From: Gymnothorax reevesii
Taxonomy: Eukaryota > Chordata > Actinopteri > Anguilliformes > Muraenidae
Length of the DNA stretch: 64,000 nt
Direction of reading: 5' to 3'
Assembly (NCBI GenBank): GCA_029721435.1
Contig: CM056582.1
Location: forward strand, 35,298,611-35,362,610
A program made the translations under genes and the position numbers. The stretch's first letter is position 1. Each line of letters begins with the position of its first letter. Shown here piece by piece: positions 1-11,790 of the stretch. The notes below the pieces were generated by a model. The model saw only the letters and a list, made by a program, of their open reading frames with translations, was not told the DNA's origin and did not search any database.

Positions 1-1290
1 GTAGTTTACAAAGTTGATCAGAATATCTAAGAACATTTAATTAGTAATTCATCACTTCAAGTTTCCCTGGGGTATAAATATGACGTGACGCAGAGGCCAT
101 TTCTCTTATCCACTCTTCAACATGGGAAAGACAAAGGAACACACCATTCAAGTAAGGCAGATGTGTCGACCTTCAGAAATCAGGCAATGGCTACAAGAAA
201 ATAGCCACTCGCCTGCACCACCCGCCTGCTACCGTCAGAGGAATCATTAAGAAGTTTAAAACTGGAACAGGACGAGGACGAGGACTGGACGAGGACACAA
301 GGTTATTTTGCCACCATGCACATTGCGGAGGATGGTAAGAAAAATTAAGTTCTCCAAAGCTCACTGTTAAAGAATTGCAACAAATGGTAGCATCTTGGGC
401 TCCAAAAGTCTCCAAAACATCCATCAGGTGCTATCTACATGCTAACAAGCTGTTTGGGAGGGATGCACGGAAAAAACCTTTTCTCACTCACAATCATAAA
501 CACAAACGTCTGGCAGTACTTTGACTTCAATTGGGACCGTGTGCCTTGGTCAGATGAGACCAAGATGGAGCTTTTTGGCAACATACACTCTAAGTGGGTC
601 TGGCACAACACAAAAGATGAGTATGCAGAAAAGCATCTCATGTTCACTTTGAAGTATGGGGCAGGATCAGTGATGCTGTGGGCCTGTTTCTCTTCCAGAG
701 GCCCTGGGAACCTTGTCAGGGTGCATGGCATCATGAACACTTTGAAATACCAGGAGATTTTAAATCAAAATCTGGTGGCCTCTGCCCGAAAGCTGAAGAT
801 GGGTCGTCACTGGGTCTTTCAGCAAGATAATGACCCTAAACATGTGGCCAAATCTACACAGAAATGGTTCACCAGACACAGAATCAAGCTCCTCCCATGG
901 CCACCTCAGTCCCCAGACCTCAACCCCATTGAAAACCTGTGGAGTGAGCTGAAGAGGATAGTGCAGAGAGGACCCAGGTCGCTGGATGATTTAGAGAGAT
1001 TGTGCAAAGAGGAATGGTCAAAGATCCCTCTTTCTGTATTCTCCCATTTTATGAAACATAGGAGAAAATTAGGTGCTGTTTTGTTGGCAAAAGGGGGTTG
1101 TACAAAGTATTAACATCAGGGGTGCTAATAATTGTGGCACACATGATTTGATGTAAAAAAATTATTTCTTAATGTGGGATTTTTTCCCCACTGAATAAAT
1201 GCACTTGAATTAAAGGTTGGATTTTCCTCTTTTTTTTTCATTGCGGTCCTATATTATTAAGAAAAAAACTAAAAAAAAACTGTCAGCAAC
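1..1290 (+). mobile_element. Tc1-like DNA transposon copy, left end outside the window
   Basis: The stretch holds a Tc1/mariner transposase remnant, preceded by a TATAAA-containing leader near 72 and followed by the 'ggtgctaataattgtggcac' type 3' tail common in fish Tc1-like elements. The left inverted repeat lies outside the window or is lost, and the right end (about 1290) is approximate. The copy is inactive because its DNA-binding half is deleted and frameshifted. Confidence 0.8.
122..1113 (+). pseudogene. Tc1-like transposase, broken N-terminal half, intact DD34E half
   Basis: The family cuts and pastes DNA at TA sites: paired helix-turn-helix domains bind the inverted repeats and a DDE RNase-H fold does the chemistry. 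An initiator near 122 opens MGKTKEHTIQ, typical of the family start, but this frame closes within about 45 codons and the HTH region is scrambled. From 439 a 224-codon frame stays open to a stop at 1111-1113. It shows all three catalytic acidic residues: Asp in WSDETK, Asp in FQQDNDPKH and Glu in PDLNPIENLW, with 34 residues between the last two (DD34E). It ends in CTKY, close to the family's usual end. The open C-terminal half is decay by chance and not a gene, because the DNA-binding part is missing. Confidence 0.85.
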
Positions 1291-2675
1291 AATGCTCCAG
1301 TAGGCTTTTTCATGATGCTGAATTGGATCACTACCACCAGCCCAAACCAATGTCACAAGGCAGGATGGGTCCATGAATTTAGATTGTTTACATCAATTCT
1401 GACTCTGTCATCTACACGTTGCAGCAGAAATCATGATTCATCAGGCCACGTATAGATCTTCCAATCTTCTGCTGCCTAGTATTGTTGAGTCTTTGCTCAC
1501 TGATTCCTGTTATTAGCTGACTGAAGTTGAACCCAGTGCAGTCCTCTGCTGGAGCTGTGTACACTTTAAGGTTTGACATGTGGTGTGTTTGCAGTGGCTG
1601 CTGGTTGCGAAAACACTTCAAACAGACAATTTTGATTTCTTTGAAAAATGTTTTACATTTTTGCATTCAAATGATAAAATGAACAGTCCTGTACTTAATC
1701 ACAGATAGTCATTCCTATTTAAAGAATTTATAAGAATTTCTCTTATAAAAATATACTACGAGGCATCAAAACGCAACAAGCAACAATGTACAAAATTTCC
1801 TGGTTAAATAAAGGGATTTTCCTGGTTAAGTAAAGGTTAAATAAATAAAAAAATAAAAATGATCCACAGAAAGAAGCATGAGTAAATAAATGTTGAATGC
1901 ATTGCTCAACATTAACCCTGGCTATAACATCCTGGCTTAAAAATGTTAGATTTGTGAAAAGCCATGATGTCACGATTGACTCAACCGAACAGGGCTCAGG
2001 CGGTTGGAATGCTGATGGCCAAAATGAGTGCAAAATGAGTTGCGACACATTTTGGAGTGCATTGTGCTACTGTTTTAGATCTGCAAATGCAATATAGGTA
2101 GACAGGAAGCACCCGAGACCGAACATGGCTCGGGCAGCCTGCGATCCAACAGGACCATCCCAACACATGCATGAGAAACCTTCACCTCAGAGCCGTCTTC
2201 TCACCATATGGGAGCTGATTTGATCATGTCATCTTTCGGGAATCTCAGTGCAGTGGTCAACGTTGCTGGACAAAAGTGGTCTCTGAGAAACCCCCCCCCA
2301 ACACTCCACCCCCAGCAGAGCCTGAGATTCTTTTGAATTTTGTTAACATATCAATCATTGAACACGATATGAACTGCTTGCGATAAACAATGTTAATCAT
2401 TAAGGACGAGGCTGGGGAGGTGGGGGAGATGAGAAGCAGATTTATCAGTAAACCTACATCTAAACATCTCAGTTCCACCAAAGTGGTTAATGTGAGTCCC
2501 AGCCTAGTAACCGTGGTGATTTAAGCTGCAGGGCGATCCTGCCCTGTAGCAGGTTTAAGGTGAGGATTAGCTTCATCTATGTTCAAAGAATGTCCAATAG
2601 ACAGGAACAGACACCCAAAAGACTGTTCTGCCAGTGCATTTACACACTCACAACTGTCATGTAATGATAATAATA
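1291..2675. other. No gene recognised; small LINE-tail-like repeat inside
   Basis: No domain-bearing frame was found on either strand. Around 1795-1860 the repeated 'ttaaataaaggttaaataaa' pattern resembles the 3' tail of fish L2/Rex-type LINEs. A C-run lies near 2290. The rest gives no recognisable signal. Confidence 0.5.
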
Positions 2676-4280
2676 CAAATCCCAACACCAGTGAAGTTGG
2701 CACGTTATGTAAATCGTAGATAAAACCAGAATACAATGATTTGCAAATCCTTTTCAACTTATATTCAATTGAATACACTCCAAAGACAAGATGTTTAATG
2801 GTCAAACTGAGAAACCTTTTTTTTTTTGCAAATAATCATTAACTTAGAATTTAAAGGCAGCAACACATTGGAAAAAGTTGGCACAGGGGCCTTTTTACCA
2901 CTGTGTTACATCGCCTTTCCTATTAACGACACTCAGTAAACGTTTGGGAACTGAGGAGACCAATTTTTGAAGCTTTTCAGGTGGAACTCTTTCCCATTCT
3001 TGCTTGATGTACAGCTTAAGTTGTTCAACAGTCCGGGGTCTCCGTTGTCGTATTTTACGCTTCATAATGCACCACACATTTTCAATGGGAGACATGTCTA
3101 GACTACAGGCAGGCCAGTCTAGTACCCGCACTCTTTTACTACGGAGCCATGCTGTTGTAACACATGCAGAATCTGGCTTGGCATTGTCTTGCTGAAATAA
3201 GTGGGGGCGTCCATGAAAAAGACGTTGCTTGGATGGCAACATATGTTGCTCCAAAACCTGTATGTACCTTTCAGCATTAATGGTGCCTTCACATATGTGT
3301 ACGTTGCCCATGCCTTGGGCACTATTACACCCCCATACAATCACAGATGCTGGCTTTTGAACTTTGCGCCTATAACAGTCCGGATGGTTCTTTTCCTCTT
3401 TGGTCCGGAGGACACGACGTCCTCAGTTTCCAAAAACAATGTGAAATGTGGACTCGTCAGACCACAGAACACTTTTCCACTTTGCATCAGTCCATCGTAG
3501 ATGAGCTTGGGCCCAGCGAAGCCAGCAGCGTTTCTGGGTGCTGTTGATAAATGGCTTTCACTATGCATTGTGGAGTTTTAACTTGCACTTGCAGATGTAG
3601 CGACGGATTGTAGTTACTGACAGTGGTTTTCTGAAGTGTTCCTGAGCCCATGTGGTGACATCCTTTACACACTGATGTCGGTTTTTGATGCAGTAGCGCC
3701 TGAGGGATCGAAGGTCACGGGCATTCAATGTTGGTTTTCGGCCTTGTCGCTTACGTGCAGTGATTTCTCCAGATTCTCTGAACCTTTTTGCGATATTACG
3801 GACCGTAGATGATGAAATCCCTAAATTTCTTACAATAGCTCGTTGAGGAATGTTGTTTTTAAACTGTTCGACAATCAGCACACGCATTTGTTCACTAAGT
3901 GGTGACCCTCGCCCCATCATTGTTTGTGAATGACTGAGCATTTCAGGGAAGCTGCTTTTATACCCAATCATGGCACCCACCTGTTCCCAATTAGCCCATT
4001 CACCTGTGGGATGTTCCAAATAAGTGTTTGATGAGCATTTCTCAACTCTCTCAGTCTTTTTTGCCACTTGTGCCAGCGTTTTTGAAACACGTTGCAGGCA
4101 TCAAATTCCAAATGAGCTAATATTTGCTAAAAATTACAAAGTTTACCTGTTCGAACATTAAGTAACTTGTCTTTGCAGTGTATTCAATTGAATATAGGTT
4201 GAAAAGGATATGCAAATCATTGTATTTTGTTTTTATTTACGATTTACACAACGTGCCAACTTCACTGGTTCTGGGTTTTG
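2676..4280 (-). mobile_element. Tc1-like transposon with both inverted repeats and TA target duplication
   Basis: Both ends are visible. Reading inward, the left end begins CAAATCCCAACACCAGTGAA and the right end, read on the other strand, begins CAAAACCCAGAACCAGTGAA. They continue as inverted repeats through GTTGGCACGT and TTTGCAAATCCTTTTCAAC for about 100 bp or more. TA flanks each end (2674-2675 and 4281-4282), the duplication made by Tc1/mariner elements. At 1605 bp the copy has the usual length for a complete element. The single transposase gene lies on the minus strand. Confidence 0.93.
2895..3920 (-). pseudogene. Tc1-like transposase, one frame interrupted by three stop codons
   Basis: From the MMGRG start at 3920 one reading frame runs to the terminal stop at 2895 and contains the complete family layout. 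An HTH comes first (PQRAIVRNLGISSSTVRNIA), a basic GRKP-type linker and second HTH follow, then Asp in WSDEST, Asp in FQQDNAKPD and Glu in DMSPIENVW with 34 residues between the last two. I prefer this start to the upstream Met at 4067 because family proteins begin just before the first HTH. The frame is broken only by adjacent TAG and TGA codons (3558-3563) and one TGA (3423-3425). I noticed no frameshift, so inactivation looks recent or purely mutational. The usual HIS in the QDNARPH motif is replaced (KPD). Confidence 0.9.
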
Positions 4281-5639
4281 TATAATAATATGTGAAACAT
4301 AAATACAATTCATTAAAAAAACACTAAATAAGATCATACCAATGTTGACAAAATCAAACTTTAAGAAAATTAATAAAATGAAATGGAGGCATTGAAGACA
4401 AAAAAAATTGAATATATACACACCAAGCCTACTAAAGACAGTAGCCAGGCTGTCACAAAAGTTGGTCAGATTCAAATAAGCAGCACCACAAAATCGAAAA
4501 CATCTTGCACCACAATATTTTAAAGTCTTAACGTTTTCACCAGAATCAAACTCAGAAAATCGGACGGCCTGTAACCAAGAGACGAACCAATTGCGCATGC
4601 TTAATACCACCACAGAGAATCTGTCTGTCAGTGCCTCAGCTGGTCTGTTGAATGCCACGTTTTTCGTTTGAGATTAATTTATGTCTTAACATGAATGGAC
4701 TGGCATTTCAGCTGCATTTATTTGCTGGAATTACTCCTGAAAAGTATCTATCAAATGATGCTTGTGACAGGAAGGCACCCGGTAAACTGCTCCTATGGTC
4801 TGTCTTAGTATTTGCGCTCCACTATGTTGACTCCCACATGCGACTTCACCGCAGCAAGAGATTTACTTTATATATTACTCGAAATTGGACAAGAATATCA
4901 GTTGGTGTCTGCACATTAGTGTAAATGTAAGTGTAAGCATGACAGGACATGCCCCATGTGATGTCCCCATACCTTGCTAAAAGAGTAAGGTGTTATCGAT
5001 GGGAGTTCTGTAAATGTGGACCTTTTACCTTGGCAGTTTAGAAAAAACATGTCCTCATTCTTTTTCAACAAATTTTCTAAAATGTATGCTGTGGAAGTTG
5101 ATGAATATAAATTGACATAGGGAAACATGTAACATTAAGTATTTGGAGCTGTCATAATATGTTCTTTGATTTTCATGTTTCTGATTATAATTTAAATTTA
5201 TAAAGTGTATAAAGGTACAAAGTTGTAAAACAGTATAGAAGTAGTCAGCTGGTATATAGGAATCCGTCATAGCTGCTGATTCAACGATTTCTTTTTTAGT
5301 TTATTCGCCTACGTTTATTATTAAGAAGAGGCTATTCGCTCTGCAGCGCTACGGTATGAAAGTTAAAAGGGTGGGGCAGATTATAAAATGAAGTCTCTTA
5401 TGGCCCACCTGCGGGGAAAATAGCAGAAGTGCTTCTCTTATCCACCCCGCCACAGTGCGAAAAGCAGAACTGCTTCTCTTGTCCGACCCACTGCGCTGCA
5501 GATAGCCAATCTCTTTCCCCCAATTCACCCAGCTGCGGGGCGAATAGCCACTTCCTCATTAGGCCCAAGCCTGGCCGAAGCCGACGAGGGCCTATTAAAA
5601 CCGCATGGTTCCGTTATTATTATTATTATTATTATCCTT
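4281..5639. other. No gene recognised; short repeat-like segment near the right end
   Basis: No frame shows a known domain. From about 5390 to 5600 the text 'cttctcttatccaccccgcc' recurs in variant form, followed by a (TTA)n run at 5610-5635. The (TTA)n run directly precedes the tandem repeat that follows and probably belongs to the same repeat family. Confidence 0.45.
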
Positions 5640-7200
5640 TCCGCACTTTGAACGCAAATTTGGCCCCTTGAACATTAACGAAAAGTCAATTTTATTTGAC
5701 CAAAAATTGAAGCCTGGTGAAAAATTTTATTTGAAGTCCCCAAGAAAAAATATTGAAAAACGACTTGGCCACGCCCTGTCAAAAATCAAAATACATTGTG
5801 CTAATGGGAGCCCTCCCCAAACTTTTTCCACGTAGAAAAATGAAACTTGGTAGAGACCTAGCCCATGTTGGGACAAGTTAAAAATTACATTATGTCCCCA
5901 CCCTGAACCCAACAGGAAGTCGGCCATTTTGGGGGGAAGCGTGGACATATGAAATCACACCATCTATACTTTCAACATCTCCTCCTAGGGTTTTTGTCAA
6001 ATTTGCACCAAACTTGGTGAAACTCACCTAGACACATACATGGTCAAAAGTTACTATTTACATTTTTGATAAAATGTAGGGCGTGGCTATGATTACCTTA
6101 CAATGAAGCGGCCATTTTAAGAAGTATAAAAGTATGCATATCTCACTCATACAGTGTCGGATTGAGTTGGACCCAATGTGACATCTGTGCAGAATGGCAA
6201 ACTGAACACAATGATATGTAACTCATATAGCTGTATGGTAAAGTAGCTCTTTGACACCCCCTACATTTTTTGAATGGGAGAAAAAAAATTTTTTTGAAAT
6301 AGTTACCAGAAAATTGGTACACACATCTATCATGCGAAACTGAACCAAAAAGCAAATGAGCACTCACCCATATTTGTAATCGTGTTCCCATGGCAATGAC
6401 AAAAATGCGCAATTGAAATGAATGGGTTTTTGGCTTTGAACCCTTAAACATAAACAAAAAGTAAATTTTATTCGACCGAAAATTCAAGCCCGGGGAACAA
6501 TATTCTTATTTTTATTTTCTTATAAGTCCCCAAGAAAAAATATTGAAAAATGACTTGGCCCCGCCCCGTCAAAAATCAAAATACATTGCGCTAATGGGAC
6601 CCCACCCCAAACTTTTTTCCACATACAAAAATGAAACTTGGTAGAGACATAGCCCATGTTGGGACAAGTTAAAAATTACATTATGGCCCCATCCTAAACC
6701 CAACTGGAAGTCAGCCATATTGGGCATAAGCGTGGACTTAAAAAATCAAACCCCTCATACTTTCAACATCTCCTAGGGTTTCATCCAATTTGCACCAAAC
6801 TTGTTTAAAATCACCTAGACACATTTGTGGTCAAAAGTTACTACTTACATTTTTGATAAAATGTCAGGCGTGGCTGTGATGAGCTTTCAACGAAGCAGCC
6901 ATTTTCAGAAGTGAAAAAGTATGTCTATCTCATGCATACAGTGTCGGATTTAGTTGAACCCAATGTAACATTTGTGCAGAATGACAACCCGAACAAACTG
7001 ATATGAAAAATGGTTCTCCAGCACCCCCTTTATTTTTGGAATGGGAGGAAAACAATTATTTTGACACACTCAAAAAATATTGGCGATTGCAAATTGTGCA
7101 CTCTAAGACAAGATATGCTGTCCTCTCATTGTTGATTGGCTCCACCATGCACATGGGAGGTGATTGCACGGGAGGGCGAGGGCCATAACACCACTTGCAA
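5640..7200. repeat. Two tandem units of about 790 bp of a dispersed fish repeat
   Basis: Unit 1 (about 5640-6430) and unit 2 (about 6431-7200) align along their length with an offset of 787-791 bp. Shared landmarks are TTGAAAAACGACTTGGCC, CCCATGTTGGGACAAGTTAA and CATTTTTGATAAAATGT. Neither unit codes for a recognisable protein. The short phrase 'aagtcggccattttgggg' is familiar from dispersed fish repeats, but I cannot name the family. Confidence 0.7.
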
Positions 7201-7889
7201 TGTTAATTTATTTTTCTGGACTGAATTTAGCCCACTTTTTTGTCGCTGTTAGATCGCATGGGGAAGAGAAGCCGTGTCTTCAATTATCACTTGATTATTA
7301 CTATAATTGGAAAATGTGAAAATTAAGGAAAAGGACTGAGAACTAGTTAGGACTAATTGTTGTCATAAATGGATGTATCTTTGCCCCCAAAATTTTCAGT
7401 TCAGGCGCCGGCCCTGGCATAAGGTATCTGTATTTCCGATAAAGAACATAAAACATCCTTATTCTATGATCCTCCAGCATTTTCTCTCCACCAGAACTTC
7501 CACAGGAGAGCGCGCATGCACAGATGGTTCGGCTCTGGTTTTATTACAGGCCATGCGATTTAAAGCAATTCTTACCTTTCTGGCGTTTTTACAATTTTCT
7601 TTTGTAATGTTAAAATGCTCCTAATAAGCGTATGGCACACTAAAATGTAAAAGAAATCCACCAGGTGTTGAAACTCTTCAATATTCAATTTTCATATATT
7701 TCTGATAAAAGTGTGACCAATCATTTTCTTCGGTCCAAATAAAATTATTTGCTGAGCTTTCTGTCTGTCATTTGTCGCAGCGCCCCTTCCACTTGCCTAG
7801 AGCTGTCACCGCTTGCGAGTCACACAGCTCTCTGTGGCAGGAAAAAAACGACGCATTTGACTGTAAACAAACGGGTGCTAAAATGCAAT
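7201..7889. other. No gene recognised
   Basis: Short frames only, with no domain, no inverted repeat and no tRNA-like boxes that I could see. Confidence 0.5.
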
Positions 7890-8308
7890 AATTACGATAA
7901 TAACGTTAATGATAGTTCGTCAGACTACAAAGGTTACAGACTATTAAACGTCAAGCCTGCTCTTGAAAATCCCCAAGGTCTCTGCCTCAACATTATAGTC
8001 AGGCAAGCTATTCCACATTGAAATTACCCTTTGGGTGAAGAATTATTTCCGAATATCAGTGCTAAATTTACCTTTGGTCAACTTCCATTTGCGACCCCGA
8101 GTTCTACTCACAACACTAAGTCGAAGGAATCCTACATAATTCACTTTGTTAATTCCTTTAACATATTTAAAGACCTCAATCAAATCGCCCCTGAGTCTCC
8201 TTTACCTAAGACCCAAGAGATTAAGGATCTTCAGCCTCCCCTCGTAGCTTTCATCTTTTATACCTGGAATAAGCTTAGTGGCTCTTCTCTGAACTTTCTC
8301 TTGAGCCT

Positions 8309-8720
8309 CTATAATAATAATAAATAATAATGCATCGATTTTATATAGCGCTTTTCTGCTTTCTGGGCACTCAAAGACGCTTCACAAGGATACATTATTC
8401 ATTCACTCACACATTCACGCTCTGATGGTGGCAAACTACGTTTTAGTAGCCACAGCTGCCCTGGGGCAGACTGACGGAAGCGTGGCTGCCAATATGCGCC
8501 TACGGCCCCTCCGACCACCACCAAACATTCACACACAGCCACACAGTGTTCCTATATTGCATGTTTTTGTGGGTGGGGGAAACCGGAGTACCCGGAGAAA
8601 ACCCACGCGAACACGGGGAGAACATGCAAACTCCACACAGAAAGGCCCCAGGCCGGATTTGAACCCACAACCTTTTTGCTGTGAGGCAATAGTGCTAACC
8701 ACTATGCCACCGTGCCGCCC
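8309..8720 (-). mobile_element. tRNA-derived SINE
   Basis: On the minus strand the element begins GGGCGGCACGGTGGCATAGT (5' end at 8720) and continues GTTAGCACTATTGCCTCACA, giving an A-box-like segment, then a B box GGGTTCAAATCC near 8655-8665. The conserved GGAGTTTGCATGTTCTCCCC body follows, and a ...GCGCTATATAAAATCGATG tail with a (TTA)n end near 8310. This is the standard layout of a common fish tRNA-SINE, transcribed by RNA polymerase III from its internal boxes and moved by LINE machinery. It interrupts the flanking LINE in the same orientation. Confidence 0.88.
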
Positions 8721-9159
8721 ACGGTCTTTCTTAAAGTATGGTCCCCAGAACTGTACACAATACTCCAGATGTGGTCTAACGATCGTGTTGTACAAAAGAA
8801 GCATCACCTCCTTAGATTTGTACTCAACACTTTTGGCAATGTATCTCAGCATCCGATTAGCCTTTTCAACTGCTACGGCACAATGGTTAGAACCTGTGAG
8901 GGTTTGGTCAACAATCACTCCCAGATCTTTCTAGTGTGCAGCACATTCCAGTTTTAAACCTCCCATGAAGTAATCCCGTCTACTGTTTTAATGAACTACA
9001 TGTACAACTTTACATTTTGCAAGATTAAATTTCATTTGCCACATTTCTGCCCAATTCTGGATTCTATCCAAATCGTCCTGAATCACTTTAGTGGACCCTA
9101 AACTATTTGCCAAGCCCTCCAATTTAGTATCATCTGCAAATTTAACCAATCTGCTCTCA

Positions 9160-9227
9160 ATATTAATATATATTATAATATATATAATATATATATAATA
9201 TATATTATAATATAGATTATAATATTA
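9160..9227. repeat. AT-rich microsatellite (TATA/ATAATAT)
   Basis: An irregular run of TATATAATATAT-type repeats. It interrupts the LINE reverse-transcriptase coding sequence just before its FADDTK codons. Confidence 0.85.
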
Positions 9228-9570
9228 AGGTCATTAATGTAGATGAGGAACAGCAGGGGTCCCAATACCAATCCCAGGGGGACTTCACTCCCCACCATAC
9301 CTAGTTCAGATGAGATACCACTGACCACCACTCTTTGTGTTCTGTCCCCTGTAACCAGTTTTGAATCCAATTCAGAATACCTCCTGTAACTCCAATGGAG
9401 CTCATTTTAAAAATTAGTCTCTTGTGCGGTACTGTATCGAATGCTTTCTGAAAATCCAAGTATATGATGTCATAAGCCCTGCTCTGGTCATAAGTCCTGG
9501 TGGCTTCTTCAAAAAATTCCAGAAGGTTTGTCAGGCATGACCTTCCCTTCCGAAAACCATGTTACGATGT

Positions 9571-10094
9571 CTTGGGACAGGAAAATGCTCAAACACAGGC
9601 AAAAATCCACAAAACGCTTCACAGGTCTTGAAAATAGTGACAGGTCTGGTCAAATGTATCCTTTCACTATTTCTCCTTGCAATTTCTTCTACTACTTTAC
9701 TCTCTCAATTCTCTCTCTCTCTCTCTCTCTTCTTATATACTCTTTTCTAGCCCCCTCCCACCTTTTAGACTTTTTCTTTTTAATTCTCTGGGACTTCTCC
9801 TCTGAGGCATGCCCAGGACATGCCCAAAAACTCCAGACTGGGCTTAACAAAAAAAAAAAAATCAATACTGTCATCGAGTGGCTTTTTTTTTCCTCCCACA
9901 TGACACCATTCCAAAAGGGAAACATTTTGACTCAAAGACACATTTTTTCTTTTCAATACAAAAATGGTTAAATAGACACTTGTACACAAACAACACAATA
10001 TGCTTATAAACACGTGATAAATACACATACTCAAGCACGGGATAAGCAATCAGCAATTATATTGTCAGTACCCTTTATATGCTTAATTTCCAAG
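9571..10094. other. No gene recognised; CT run
   Basis: Contains a (CT)n run near 9713-9731 and an A-run near 9848. A frame on the minus strand is low-complexity and has no domain. Confidence 0.4.
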
Positions 10095-10925
10095 TCAAAC
10101 TCCCGTAAAATCAAACTCCAACAATCTCCAATTCTTCTTTTTCATCTTACTCAAAAACATTAATGGATTGTGGTCAGTATATCCAATCATTGGCTTTTGC
10201 CCTGTACAAACATAAACCTCAAAGTGTTGTAAGGATAGAACCAGAGCCAACAGCTCCTTCTCAATTGTGGAATAGTTCTTTTGGTGGCGACTGAACTTCC
10301 TTTTGAAGTATGCCACGGGATGCTCAATGTCATCAGAGTCACTTCTCTGGAGGAGCACAGATACGCAAGCTTGATCACTAGCATCGACCGCGATGGAGAA
10401 GGGTTTGTTGAAGTCAGAAGATTTGAGCACGGGGAAGTGACACAGCAGAGACTTGAGGCGATCGAAGGCTCTTTGGCATGCTTCATCCCAAGTGAACTTT
10501 ACGCCTTTCTTCTGTTGGTTAGTTAGACTGAGAGCAATATCAGTAAAGTTCTTTCAGAACTTGCGGTAGTACCCGATCATTCCATGGAAGTGGCGCAAAG
10601 CTTTTTTGTTGTCAGGAACTGTAAAGTCCGTGATGGTTTGGACTTTAGCATTTATGGGTGCCACCTCACCCTGGCCTATGACGTTGCCAATATACGTGAC
10701 AGTAGCACAACCAAAGTCATTCTTGCTCAGGTTAACAGTCAGGTTAGCCTGGGTCAAGTGCTGCAACAACGTCTCTACATCTTTTAGATGTTCTTCCAAG
10801 GAGTCACTCCATGTGATCAAGTTGCCGATGTACGCGCCCGTGTGTGGTCATCCGGCGATTGTAGACTGTATCATCCTTTGGAACGTGGCTGGGGCATTTT
10901 TCATGCCAAAGAGTAGGACTTTATA
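10095..10925 (-). pseudogene. Ty3/Gypsy pol fragment: end of reverse transcriptase plus RNase H
   Basis: Minus-strand frames give part of a Gypsy polyprotein. First is the FGMKNAPATFQRM block of the RT palm near 10895, then a region where Y-[VL]-D-D is expected but YIGN is found near 10825, then WSDSLEEHLKDVETLLQHL and a FHGMIGYYRKF connection domain to 10554. From 10430 the RNase H follows, with AVDASDQACVSVLLQ, HPVAYFKRKFSRHQKNYSTIEKELLAL and YTDHNPLMFL. Loss of the catalytic Asp pair means no polymerase activity even without the frameshift near 10540. No LTR, protease or integrase of this copy is nearby, so it is an isolated scrap. Confidence 0.85.
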
Positions 10926-11016
10926 ATGGTATCACCCAGATGGTGTGGCAAAAGCAGAGATGCTCTTGGCCCTCTCAGTTAAAGACACACACTAATAACC
11001 CTTCAAAATGTGTGAA

Positions 11017-11075
11017 GTTTGCATGTTCTCCCCGTGTTTGCATGGGTTTTCTACGGGAACTACGGTTTCTCACCA
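11017..11075 (+). repeat. SINE body fragment
   Basis: GTGAAGTTTGCATGTTCTCC and the following CCCGTGTTTGCATGGGTTTT match the body of the SINE seen at 8309-8720, in the opposite orientation. Head and tail are missing. Confidence 0.6.
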
Positions 11076-11088
11076 AACGTGCAATATT

Positions 11089-11790
11089 GTTGAGATTTAC
11101 GAAAAGAACCAATAGTGAAAACCAAATGAATGCAAAAAGGAGGCTTTATTTCTGGCGGGGGTAACCCCCCATCAGAGCTGGCAACAGTACAAAGTCCAAT
11201 CCAAAATCAGTATCCAAAGGGCGTAATCCAGAATCGTAACCAGGGCACCAAAAACAAAATCCGTAGTCAGGCAAAAATAGGTCGATACACAAGAATGCGG
11301 TACAATACAGGGAATAGGCAAAGCTCGGTAGTCAGGCGGTCCAGTCAGAAAGATCACTAAGAATCAAGGCGTAAACAAACGTGGCACAGGAAGCTAGGAA
11401 GAACGATCTGACATGGAAGTGCTAGAAATGACATCTTATATACACATCCGGGGTGAACACATGACAAGGGCTAACAGGTGCGATCAATGATACAATAATC
11501 AGGATTGACACATGAGGAATAATCTAATTACATGAATTTGGCAAATGCCAAAACGCAGACAGGGATCACAAGTCAGTCCTATGAACGAACAACAGCTCCG
11601 GTTAAGGAGTACTAAAAGTGCATAGTCTAAAGAAAAGGAAAGCATGAGATATAAGTGGAAATTCACAGAAGCTGCAACAGAGATAGGCAAGAGGGCGGAG
11701 ATTAGAATTGGGCGATTGCTGAGAGATCGTTAGTCAATTAGTTTGTGCAGCTATACAATCCCGAGTGCACGTTAGTAATGGACTGCATTT
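11089..11790 (-). mobile_element. Truncated LTR, same family as 58973-60206
   Basis: Read on the minus strand this segment ends ...TTCTTTTCGTAAATCTCAACA and contains the AATAAAGCCTCCTTTTTGCATTC polyadenylation region, a GTATAGCTGCAC block and the AGATCGTTAGTCAATTAGT block. All of these are shared with the complete solo LTR at 58973-60206. The U5 end is near 11089 and the U3 end is lost near 11790. No flanking internal retroelement sequence remains. Confidence 0.75.

Larger units (their letters stand above)
7890..9570 (-). mobile_element. 5'-truncated non-LTR retrotransposon (CR1/L2/Rex1-like), reverse-transcriptase part
   Basis: Read on the minus strand, several frames together give the second half of a LINE reverse transcriptase. 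The order is an HGFRKGRSC-type block near 9560, YLDFQKAFDTVPHKRL (RT motif A) near 9450, LGPLLFLIYINDL (motif B/C lead-in) near 9260, FADDTK (catalytic YADD equivalent) near 9145, IVRPHLEYCVQFW near 8780, and RRLRGDLIEVFKYVKG with RVISMWNSLP near 8190-8040. The coding block is split by a SINE (8309-8720) and an AT microsatellite lies just before the FADD codons. Endonuclease and ORF1 are absent, as expected for 5' truncation during target-primed reverse transcription. Stops and shifts make it inactive. Clade assignment within the CR1/L2 group is uncertain. Confidence 0.82.

Noticed and set aside
8640..8720. tRNA gene
   Set aside because: The A and B boxes belong to a SINE head: body and tail of the SINE follow, and no cloverleaf acceptor stem pairs. 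The same reasoning applies to 58310-58400.
8425..8934. 169-codon plus-strand frame
   Set aside because: It crosses the SINE and the antisense of the LINE reverse transcriptase; no domain of its own.
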